Below the pieces are notes generated by a model. The model saw only the letters and a list, made by a program, of their open reading frames with translations. It was not told the DNA's origin and ran no database searches. Position numbers and translations under genes: made by a program. This document shows positions 56,529 to 64,000 of a stretch of DNA of 64,000 nucleotides, one piece after another. Position 1 is the stretch's first letter. Each line of letters opens with the position of its first letter. The DNA comes from Prochlorococcaceae cyanobacterium jk18x22bins.40. GTDB lineage: Bacteria > Cyanobacteriota > Cyanobacteriia > PCC-6307 > Cyanobiaceae. The stretch spans positions 62,001-126,000 of the forward strand of contig JAJDVL010000023.1 in the NCBI GenBank assembly GCA_022826155.1, read 5' to 3'.

Positions 56529-59444
56529 TTAGCCACCCCGCTGGCCACCGGCTGCTTTGAGGGTTTCAGCCAAGCTGCCATGTCCCTGTTGCTCGGCAAG
56601 GTCAAGGGGGGTTTTCCCCGCGTTGTTTGTGGCGTTGACATCGGCTCCAGCCTCAAGAAGAACTTGGGCAGCTTCCACTTGACCTTGCAAGGCCGCATCG
56701 TGTAACGGTGTGTCCCCCACCTGGTCTTGAACATTGACTGGAGATCCTGCCTCAATGAGTTGCTGGATCACCCCTGGCAGACCAGCATGGGCGGCCATCT
56801 GTATGGGGGTATTACCATTATAATTTCTGGAATGTATATATGCTCCAGATTCAATTAGGAGCTTGGCCAACTTCCCATGGCCATTATAAATTGCCAAGTG
56901 CAATGGAGAGTTATCACTTTCATCTTTAGAATTAATATTTGCTCCATGCTTGATCAGCAACTTGACCATCTCAATATGATTTACAGATGCAGCCGTATGG
57001 AGTGGTGTATAACCTACATGAAATGATAATGAGTTCGATCTACTGGTTTTAGGATTAAGATTTGCCCCAGCATTGATGAGGGCTGTGGCAATGTTGACCG
57101 ACATCGTTACGTCTTCGTGCATAGCTGCAACAGTATGTAATGGTGTCCTGTTAAAAAAATTGAAGGCATTGACATCGGCTCCAGCCTGGATCAGTAGCTT
57201 GGCAACCTCTTGGTTCGGGTTCTCCTCTAACCCCAAAGACAGCGCATTGTGATAATTACGATGATTCCGGAAATTGATATAACCATTGATATCTTTCCCT
57301 GCCTCAATGAGAAGTCTGACGATTTCTGGGTGACCTGCCACGGCAGCCACATGCAATGGGCTGGCACTAGAGAAATTAAGATCTTCGTGCATTCCGCCCC
57401 AACGTGTAAATGAATGAACTTTTGCTCCAGCTTCAATAAGAGCCCTGATTATATCTATATGTCCTTCTGTTGCAGGATATGATGCACTAGAATATGAAGG
57501 TTCAAGGTAAGCTTCAATGACGCGATAAAGCACTGTTGCCCCAGTAGGATCTTTAGCGCCAGTAAGAACACCTGCTGCAAGTAATTCTTTAACTTTTTCT
57601 ACATTACCAGTTACTGCTGCCTCACGCAACTTAAGGGTCTTCTCAAGCATCTGCGCTAAGCTTACATGTCCCTGTTCATAAGCAAGGTCAATAGGAGTTT
57701 TATTGTCATTATTTTGAGCCATGACATAGGCTCCTGCTTGAACTAAGAGCTTGGCAATTTCTGTGTAACCATTAGCGGCTGCTACGTGAAGTGGAGTTAG
57801 TGACTTTTCATTCATTACGTCACGAGGATCGTGATTGGAATTATTAATAAGTTCATATCCAAGGTTTTTTTCAGTTAAAAATTTCACTAGTTCTATATTT
57901 CTATTCGACACTGCTGATTCGAATACATGATCGATACGATGTGGATTGATATATCCACCTGCATTACTGAGGATTTTAGCTATTTCTATATAGCCTTTTT
58001 CAAGTGCAATATCAAGTGCGCTCGCATAATCTCCAGCGTCTCCATAATTCTTATCTTGCAAATAATACAAATAAATATCAGCTCCGGCATCAAGAAGCAC
58101 CTGAACCACGTCTGTATGACCCATCCTGGCCGCCTCGTGCAATGGGGTGTAGCCATCAAGCGGGTGTCTTACGTTGACACTTTGCTCCTCATCAATCAGT
58201 TGCTCCACTGTCCCCACATCACCAGCCGTAACTGCCTCAAGTAATTCAGGGGTTCGCTCAAGCATCTGCGCCAGGTTCACATGTCCCTGCTCATAGGCAA
58301 GGTCAATGGGAGTTTTTTTATGATCAAAATTTTCAGTCATGACATAGGCTCCTGCTTGAACTAATAGCTTGGCCATTTCTGTGTGTCCATTGTAAGCAGC
58401 TAAATGAAGTGCATTACCAAAAGATTGACCCGATCTTAGTTCCAACAAAACTTTCATGATTTCTATATTATTGTTAGATGCTGCTAAATCTAAAGCACGT
58501 ATTGATAAATCCACGTTGGCATCTACAAAAACCTTAACAAGCTCTACATTATCTTTTTGTATTGCGACTTCTATTGCAGTGGCGCCATCCTCATCTTCAA
58601 GCCGAGGCCCAGCCCCTGCCTCAAGGAGGATCTTGCAGACTTCTTCTGCACCAACTTTAGCGGCGAGATGTAGAGGAGTCTGATTGCCATGGGTGGTTGT
58701 GTCATTGGGATCAGCCCCTGCCGCAATGAGCACCTGAGCTACGTCCGCATGACCTGCCCTGGCCGCCTCATGGAGTGGAGCGAGGCCACCATGGGAGTCT
58801 TTACTGTTGATCTCGTCCGGATTTTCATCGATGAGTCGCTTCACCGATTCCACATCCCCTGCTGCTGCTGCACGGTGCAACTCTCTGGACTCTGAAGGCG
58901 AGTTTTCCATAGTCTGCAACGGCTCGGCAAAGTCTGCATCTGTGAAAATCTCAACGATTTCTAAATGACCTTCTTGTCTTGCGACACCCAATGCAGTCAT
59001 GCCATCTTTATTTCTAAGTTTAGGTTCAGCCCCTGCTGCCACGAGCACCTGAACCACGTCTGCGTGTCCCCTCCTGGCCGCCTCATGCAGTGCAGTGAAA
59101 CCACTACGGGGGTCTTGGTCGTTGATTCTATCCGGATGTTCATCGACGATCTGCTTCACTCGCGCCACATCCCCTGCTGCTGCTGCACGGTGCAGCTCCC
59201 AGGGCTCTAAAAAACCTGCATCTGAAGGCGAGTTTTCCATAGCCTGCAACGGCTCGGCTGGGTCACCATTGCCCTGCTCATCCGGTTCTTCTAGTGGCGC
59301 TCCTGCCGACTGCTCTGGCAAAGAAGAGAATGGCCGGGAACCTGGGCTGCTGCAGGCGCTGCCCAGAGAAAGCGCCAGGCAAGCGACCACAGCCAAGGGC
59401 AGATTCACTGGCACTGATCTGATTGCGCTGGAGAAATTGAACAT
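56529..59444 (-). CDS. Large ankyrin-repeat lipoprotein (971 aa)
   Basis: Signal peptide with lipobox L-G-S-A-C (Cys31), an acidic/Pro linker, then more than 20 ankyrin repeats to the C-terminus, which ends LKAAGGQRGG. It shows internal duplication: PAEPLQAMENSPSD plus ELHRAAAAGDVARVKQ recurs as FAEPLQTMENSPSE plus ELHRAAAAGDVESVKR, and TPIDLAYEQGHVNLAQMLE recurs about 215 residues later. The middle is AT-richer than the ends, suggesting mosaic origin. The anchored, extended solenoid should be surface or periplasm exposed. Downstream of htrA with a 101-nt gap, same strand. Confidence 0.88.
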   Translation of the reverse strand: MFNFSSAIRSVPVNLPLAVVACLALSLGSACSSPGSRPFSSLPEQSAGAPLEEPDEQGNGDPAEPLQAMENSPSDAGFLEPWELHRAAAAGDVARVKQIVDEHPDRINDQDPRSGFTALHEAARRGHADVVQVLVAAGAEPKLRNKDGMTALGVARQEGHLEIVEIFTDADFAEPLQTMENSPSESRELHRAAAAGDVESVKRLIDENPDEINSKDSHGGLAPLHEAARAGHADVAQVLIAAGADPNDTTTHGNQTPLHLAAKVGAEEVCKILLEAGAGPRLEDEDGATAIEVAIQKDNVELVKVFVDANVDLSIRALDLAASNNNIEIMKVLLELRSGQSFGNALHLAAYNGHTEMAKLLVQAGAYVMTENFDHKKTPIDLAYEQGHVNLAQMLERTPELLEAVTAGDVGTVEQLIDEEQSVNVRHPLDGYTPLHEAARMGHTDVVQVLLDAGADIYLYYLQDKNYGDAGDYASALDIALEKGYIEIAKILSNAGGYINPHRIDHVFESAVSNRNIELVKFLTEKNLGYELINNSNHDPRDVMNEKSLTPLHVAAANGYTEIAKLLVQAGAYVMAQNNDNKTPIDLAYEQGHVSLAQMLEKTLKLREAAVTGNVEKVKELLAAGVLTGAKDPTGATVLYRVIEAYLEPSYSSASYPATEGHIDIIRALIEAGAKVHSFTRWGGMHEDLNFSSASPLHVAAVAGHPEIVRLLIEAGKDINGYINFRNHRNYHNALSLGLEENPNQEVAKLLIQAGADVNAFNFFNRTPLHTVAAMHEDVTMSVNIATALINAGANLNPKTSRSNSLSFHVGYTPLHTAASVNHIEMVKLLIKHGANINSKDESDNSPLHLAIYNGHGKLAKLLIESGAYIHSRNYNGNTPIQMAAHAGLPGVIQQLIEAGSPVNVQDQVGDTPLHDAALQGQVEAAQVLLEAGADVNATNNAGKTPLDLAEQQGHGSLAETLKAAGGQRGG

Positions 59445-59545
59445 TGCTGGTCAAAAAATCAGGAGAGGGGGAGGGGCGTGGAGGCGGATGGTTGTTGGGG
59501 CATGGGCGAACAGGTTGTTCCGGATGGGGAAACAACGACTCTCAA

Positions 59546-60742
59546 TCAGTAGGGGCCAGGGGAAGGGAGGGGCGTAACGGTGTCCCGCATTGCTCTGTTG
59601 ATCTGGTGCGCCATCTCCTCAGGCACAACGGTGACCTGCTGCTTCTGGTTCTGGCGCCAGACGCCCAACTGTAGCCGTCCGCCCGCGCCAGTGGACTCCA
59701 CCGCATGGAACAGCTCGCCGGGGCTGGTGACCTTGTTTCCCCCCAGTGTGAGCACCACGTCTCCGGCACGTAATCCCACCTGTTCGGCAGGGCTCCGGTC
59801 CCGGACGTCCACGATCAGCACTCCGTGACGCTCCGGCAACCGGAAGCCCGTGTTGCCCGGACTCTGGTTAAAGTCCTGCGCCAGCGACGGGGTGAGGGAC
59901 CGCACCCTGACCCCCACAGTGGGATGACTCAGCCCTGTGCGGATCAACTCCTCGGCAACGGCGCGAGCGGTGTTGATGGGGATGGCAAAGCCCTGCTGAA
60001 CTGCTGGTTCACTGTGCATCAGGGTATTAATGCCAATCACTTCACCAGCGATATTGACCAAAGGTCCGCCGGAGTTGTGGTGATCAATGGCTACATCAGT
60101 CCGGATCAACGCCGTCTGCTGCTTGGCGTCGTCCTGGTTGGCGCGCTGGCGGCGATGATGGTTGAGGTGGCTGATCATGCCCGTGGCGACCGTGTTCTCT
60201 GCTCCTGAAGGGGACTTGCCGATGGCACTCACCCGGTCTCCCGCTTGCAGGGTATCGGAATTCCCCAAGGGGGCTACAGGAAACGGCGGCGGCGCCACCA
60301 ATTTCACCACGGCCACGTCAGCCACGAAATCCACCCCCACAAGCTTGCCAGGCAGGGTGCTCTCATCGGTGAGATGGATGTCCAGGTGGTAGTCCATTCT
60401 TTCCACCGTCTGGGCAGTGGTGAGGATCAAACCCTCTTCTGTAAAGACGACTCCAGCCCCCAAATCCTTTTGGTGACGCCGCTGGTTGAAAAATTGCTGG
60501 AAGAAGGGGTCGGGAAAGAACGGATCGGAATCCGGTCGATCATCCGGGGCCGGGGCAAGAGAGCCGCCAATGGGCTCAATGTGTACTTTGTCAATGCGGA
60601 CCACGGCAGGACCAACGCAACGCAGGACGCGATCCGTAAATAACCCGGAAATGCCGGGCTTACTCTGGGCAGCGCCTGGGGCGGCACAGGACAATACGCC
60701 AAAAGCTACGCTGAGGGACAGAACCCTGACCCGACGGCCCAT
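59546..60742 (-). CDS. HtrA/Deg-family protein with substituted catalytic His
   Basis: 398 residues. The signal peptide is MGRRVRVLSLSVAFGVLSCA, with cleavage near GAA-Q or lipidation at LSC. The trypsin-like domain (about 92-275) keeps the Asp (ADVAVVKL, D142) and the Ser (NSGGPLV, S224). The usual TNAHVV is TTAQTV, with Gln111 in place of His. One PDZ domain follows (about 290-385; GVLIVDVRDRSPAEQVGLRA). Deg proteins degrade or chaperone periplasmic proteins; this one is predicted inactive as a protease and may bind or chaperone clients. ATG 60742 chosen over 60802. Confidence 0.85.
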   Translation of the reverse strand: MGRRVRVLSLSVAFGVLSCAAPGAAQSKPGISGLFTDRVLRCVGPAVVRIDKVHIEPIGGSLAPAPDDRPDSDPFFPDPFFQQFFNQRRHQKDLGAGVVFTEEGLILTTAQTVERMDYHLDIHLTDESTLPGKLVGVDFVADVAVVKLVAPPPFPVAPLGNSDTLQAGDRVSAIGKSPSGAENTVATGMISHLNHHRRQRANQDDAKQQTALIRTDVAIDHHNSGGPLVNIAGEVIGINTLMHSEPAVQQGFAIPINTARAVAEELIRTGLSHPTVGVRVRSLTPSLAQDFNQSPGNTGFRLPERHGVLIVDVRDRSPAEQVGLRAGDVVLTLGGNKVTSPGELFHAVESTGAGGRLQLGVWRQNQKQQVTVVPEEMAHQINRAMRDTVTPLPSPGPY

Positions 60743-60873
60743 GCGCTGAAAAGGCCAGCAAGGTGCTGGTGGTGCTGATTGTGGTGGAGATGGGGATGCC
60801 ATGGTCGTCAGGTGATGCGTGTCGATTAATCGTAATCCAGAAGGTCTTGTGGAGGGAAGATAATAGCAGAAAA

Positions 60874-61470
60874 CTAGGGAATCGTAGTAATAAAGCCATT
60901 TCCTTTTTCCATCTTCTCAAAAGACTTATTGCCCACGTCCCAACCACGGCACGTTTTGTAATTAGCTTTGTATATTTTTCCGTTGCTTTGCGGCGGCCAC
61001 ATGCACAGTTGTTTTTCTTGTCTTGTTAAGGTATTCTCATTTGAATTTAGAATAGAAATATAATAATTTTTATCTCTCATGGACTCAGTAATTAATTTTT
61101 GGCAGCTTCTTGGATTAATTGTATACCAACCCTTTCTTGTGTAGCCGTAGCCTTCATAGGCAGATGCATAGGCTGCATAAGCAGTTTTTGAAGATTTGTT
61201 GCAGACCGTCCAACCGTAATTCTTAGCTTTCTCACGCACGGTGTTTAGTGCCTCCGAATATCCTCTACACATTGCAAGGAGTTGATCACAGTACTCCTTT
61301 CCTAGTATATACTCATCACAGACACAGGACCCTAAAGCTGCATTGCCTACAAGACCGAGTGGAAGCAGAAGGCCAAGCAAAACGACAGGGAGTCCAAGCG
61401 CCGTCTTGCTTGTCCTTGATGGGTAACGGGAAGAAGGAGTTGAGAGTTGCGCTTGGCGAACGGGAATCAT
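60874..61470 (-). CDS. Secreted DUF1036-family protein
   Basis: 198 residues. After a polar 21-residue lead, a hydrophobic signal LGLPVVLLGLLLPLGLVG and cleavage near NAALG-SC. The mature region (about 85-190) carries the DUF1036 pattern WTVCNKSSKTAYAAY, GYTRKGWYTINPRSCQKLI, YYISILNSN and KTCRGWDVGNKSFEK, with several Cys likely paired. The family is common in proteobacteria and some cyanobacteria; function unknown. The 3' half is markedly AT-rich, unlike the surrounding genes, suggesting acquisition. Start ATG 61470 gives the signal peptide. Confidence 0.75.
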   Translation of the reverse strand: MIPVRQAQLSTPSSRYPSRTSKTALGLPVVLLGLLLPLGLVGNAALGSCVCDEYILGKEYCDQLLAMCRGYSEALNTVREKAKNYGWTVCNKSSKTAYAAYASAYEGYGYTRKGWYTINPRSCQKLITESMRDKNYYISILNSNENTLTRQEKQLCMWPPQSNGKIYKANYKTCRGWDVGNKSFEKMEKGNGFITTIP

Positions 61471-61550
61471 GACGAAAGAAAGGATAGGGTGAGATCGGCA
61501 ACACAAGCTGCTGGACAGAGCGTTTGAAGGCCCTCGGCAGACACTGCTCA

Positions 61551-63878
61551 CTAGGTGGCGCGATAGCCGGTGAAGACGGTCCACTCCGGTGAAGCGCTTT
61601 GCTGATGCCCGGGCTGCACGCTCCGTGTGGCGCCGAGGGAAAGATCACCCCCCAGCCAGGGCAGATCCAGTTGGGCGGAAAGATCCAACTGCCGGCCACT
61701 GGGGGCAAGGGGGGCGGAGAGGGTCTTGCCCACCACCGTGCCTCCTGGGGTGCGGCCTGTGGGAAGGGAGAGGCTGGCGGCGCCGCTGTTGACCCGTAGG
61801 GGCTGGGAGAGGGAGAAGCGCAGGGCGCTGCCGTTGGCAAAGGGCCGGCTGGCGGCCAGACGGAAGGCGCTGGTGGAGAGGGAAGAGACGTTATCGATGA
61901 ACCGGCTTTGGGAGACGGCAGGGCTCACCTGGCCAATTTCTCCCTGTGCCGCCAACTGCCAATCCCCGAGCCTGGTGTCCAGCCCGGCGCTGAGGAAGAG
62001 GGTTTCGCCGGAGAGCTGACCGAAGGCGCCGCTGCCTTGGCTGCCCAGCAGGGACTGGTTCTCGTTGAGATAGCCAGCCTCCATGGTGAAGGCCGGCAGG
62101 GAGGCGGGGGTCCAGGAGAGGGTGAGCCCTTCCACCTCCTGGGGCTTTTGGAAGACGGTGGCGGCTATCCCTTGGGGACCGGCCATGGTGAAACGGGAGG
62201 CCCCATGGGTGAGGGCCAGGTGGCCGATCTCCGTGGCTGTGGCCTTCTCCTGGAGATTGAACTGCCAGGCCGTGGGGATGGAGGGCCGCTGCGGTGGCGC
62301 GAGGAAGCGGTTGAGGCGGGTGGCGACGGAAGCGCCTTCAGAGGGAGCGGTGAAGTTACCGGCCTCAAACCAGAAGGGAGCGCCAAGACCGTCAAAGGCA
62401 GTAACTTCCTGTTGATTGAGGGATCGGGATAGACTGTCGCCCAGGGGACTGCCCAGGGAAACGAAGGAGGTTTCAATGCTTAGCCCGTCAGCGTTGGCAA
62501 GGGACGAGCCGGCGCCCATGAAGGCGGGAGTTCCCCAAGGATTGGTGGCGGCCCCCAGGTCCATGAGGCCTTGGCCGTAGATGGACCGGTCGGCATGAAT
62601 CCCTGATTTCTTGGCCGTAGCAAACAACCGGCTCACCAACTGCGTATTGGAGAGTTGACCACGGAACAACTGCTTCATGACAGCTAACCCACCGCTGACC
62701 ATGGGCGCCGCGAAAGACGTTCCATTGATATCTTGATAAAGATTTATACTTCCTCCAGAGGGATTATAGGCGGCAGCTCGAACCCTTTCACCAGGAGCAG
62801 CAATGCACCATTGAGCAGCAATGCCGCAACGATTTGAGAAATCCGCGATCATTCCACTCCTGTCGGTTGCAACAACTGCTACCGAGTGACCCCGTAGCTC
62901 TGGTATGAAACGCGCTGCGCCACCGTTAATACTAGGGGAATGTGCATTAAAACTAGAACTATTATTATTCCCTGCAGCCCAGACCATAATCGTTTTTTCA
63001 GAGATGCCTGATTGTGCCCACACGTTGACTATACCGGGAGAAACTCTCTCAAAGAAGCCACGCACTGCAGACTCAGTCCAGCTTTCTTGAATAGCTCCTA
63101 GTTCGCCAGGACCATAGCCAAGGCTCATATTTAGGATGTCCAAGTTCTCATTGAGAGCTCCTTGGTAAAGATCTGCCGTCAGAGGTACATAGTCACTGCT
63201 GGAAGCCGGACTCTTTGCCGAGAACATCGTCATGTCTGCTCCCCAAGCAATGCCGCTGGTAAAGCCCACCGCTGAACTGGCCACTGCAGTACCGTGAGAC
63301 TCTGAAAAGAGTGGTTCCCTGGCAGCGCCTTCCTGCAGTCGCCGTGATCCGGCTCCCACTCCAAAAAAGTCCGGGTGGTCCAGATCAATCCCGGTATCCA
63401 GGATGCCAATGTGAACTCCCTGTCCCGGTGCCGATGCTGCTCTTCCTCCCTTCACAATACGGAGATTAGCATAAGCCTCATAGGCGTTAACCTGGTCTCT
63501 GGCCCAATTATTGCTACCACCCGGCACACTGCGGGTCGCGGTTCGGATTGCATTGGTCAGTCGCCTTGCTCGTTCAGCCAGTTCGGAATTGGTCAAGCAG
63601 TCCCCATCATGGGTCTGGAGGCACCTACCACCACCCCTGGCGCTGCTGGAATCAGAGTCTTCATCTCCACCACCACCGCAGGCAGTTAATAGTACGAGAG
63701 GCAAGACCAGAAGAGCACTTCCAAAGGAATGGACCCGCCCCTTAGCCAGAAAGTTCGGGAAACTCCCGCTGCCTTCTGCCCTCTGTGGGCTTTTGAGAAG
63801 CACTGATGCTGGAGAGGCAGGAGAAGTCCTGTTGTGGGATTTTGCTTTGGTGGAGTTGAGAGTTGTCTTGAAAGACAT
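61551..63878 (-). CDS. Subtilisin-family (S8) lipoprotein protease with autotransporter-like C-terminus
   Basis: 775 residues. The triad is complete: Asp161 (GILDTGIDLDHPD), His195 (SESHGTAVAS), Ser388 (NGTSFAAPMVSG), with oxyanion Asn304 (AAGNN). A long basic N-region precedes a hydrophobic segment with lipobox L-T-A-C (Cys67) and a GGGG/Asp/Ser spacer. After about residue 455 the chain is beta-rich with alternating strands (SAFRLAASRPFANGSALRFS; RQLDLSAQLDLPWLGGDLSL) and ends WTVFTGYRAT, resembling an autotransporter barrel. The architecture recalls NalP of Neisseria, a lipidated subtilase autotransporter. Start ATG 63878, or 63926. Likely a surface protease. Confidence 0.82.
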   Translation of the reverse strand: MSFKTTLNSTKAKSHNRTSPASPASVLLKSPQRAEGSGSFPNFLAKGRVHSFGSALLVLPLVLLTACGGGGDEDSDSSSARGGGRCLQTHDGDCLTNSELAERARRLTNAIRTATRSVPGGSNNWARDQVNAYEAYANLRIVKGGRAASAPGQGVHIGILDTGIDLDHPDFFGVGAGSRRLQEGAAREPLFSESHGTAVASSAVGFTSGIAWGADMTMFSAKSPASSSDYVPLTADLYQGALNENLDILNMSLGYGPGELGAIQESWTESAVRGFFERVSPGIVNVWAQSGISEKTIMVWAAGNNNSSSFNAHSPSINGGAARFIPELRGHSVAVVATDRSGMIADFSNRCGIAAQWCIAAPGERVRAAAYNPSGGSINLYQDINGTSFAAPMVSGGLAVMKQLFRGQLSNTQLVSRLFATAKKSGIHADRSIYGQGLMDLGAATNPWGTPAFMGAGSSLANADGLSIETSFVSLGSPLGDSLSRSLNQQEVTAFDGLGAPFWFEAGNFTAPSEGASVATRLNRFLAPPQRPSIPTAWQFNLQEKATATEIGHLALTHGASRFTMAGPQGIAATVFQKPQEVEGLTLSWTPASLPAFTMEAGYLNENQSLLGSQGSGAFGQLSGETLFLSAGLDTRLGDWQLAAQGEIGQVSPAVSQSRFIDNVSSLSTSAFRLAASRPFANGSALRFSLSQPLRVNSGAASLSLPTGRTPGGTVVGKTLSAPLAPSGRQLDLSAQLDLPWLGGDLSLGATRSVQPGHQQSASPEWTVFTGYRAT

Positions 63879-64000
63879 TTGAGAGAGAATTGCGAGTGGA
63901 GTTAGGGAACCTCTGAATAAGCCCATAAAGACTGGCCATGCAAGATGTTGTGTTGTGATGAGTGGGATATACTCCTTTTAAAAATGGCTAACCTTCGTCA

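Overview
The window reads as a chromosomal segment of a marine picocyanobacterium of the Synechococcus/Prochlorococcus type. Evidence: photosystem II genes psbX and psbK, ycf66, the division gene ftn2/ARC6, the CCB1 cytochrome b6f assembly factor, the cyanobacterial order ffh-rpsP-phoH, a bipartite CbiX chelatase, an NtcA-type box before amt, and GC-rich coding DNA. The cluster of exported ankyrin-repeat proteins at the right end is unusual for free-living picocyanobacteria. It matches what is known of sponge-symbiotic lineages such as 'Candidatus Synechococcus spongiarum'; that assignment is an inference, since no rRNA lies in the window.

Layout. 1-5 kb: an export-signal protein cut by the edge, CCB1, a winged-helix protein, a ribonuclease D-type exonuclease, CbiX, an LpxB-related glycosyltransferase and tRNA-Cys. 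5-9.5 kb: groES-groEL with a CIRCE operator and a strong terminator, then atpB-atpC. 9.9-18.6 kb (minus strand): penicillin-binding protein 2, a BI-1 family protein, phoH, rpsP, ffh and ftn2. 18.7-29.5 kb: pdhA, an M3 oligopeptidase, an unusual Gly/His 11-residue-repeat membrane protein, psbX, ycf66, a double-ATPase ABC protein, a DUF1400-like exported protein, a CBS-domain transporter, an oxidoreductase, a WecG-type glycosyltransferase and psbK. 29.5-41.8 kb: tgt, cobS, a soluble histidine kinase, an esterase, purH, a DUF4079 protein, ispH, amt, sfsA, murJ and two small conserved genes. 42-52.8 kb: tRNA-Arg, glyA, a WecA/MraY-type transferase, cinA, an Hfq-like gene, moaE, an acyl-CoA/ACP synthetase, lipB, lrtA, deoC, recO and a GT4 glycosyltransferase.

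52.8-63.9 kb is different. Seven genes lie on the minus strand with patches of lower GC. In transcription order they are a lipoprotein subtilase with an autotransporter-like C-terminus, a secreted DUF1036 protein, an HtrA-family protein whose catalytic His is replaced by Gln, a 971-residue ankyrin lipoprotein, a frameshifted ankyrin gene, a Sec-exported ankyrin protein with nine almost identical repeats, and a second ankyrin lipoprotein. Every product carries an export signal. I read this as a surface/secretion island, plausibly for contact with a eukaryotic host. Shared tracts and a -2 frameshift indicate ongoing recombination and decay.

I found no insertion sequence, transposase, integrase, CRISPR array or rRNA. 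Many long antisense frames are open only because the DNA is GC-rich, and I left them out.
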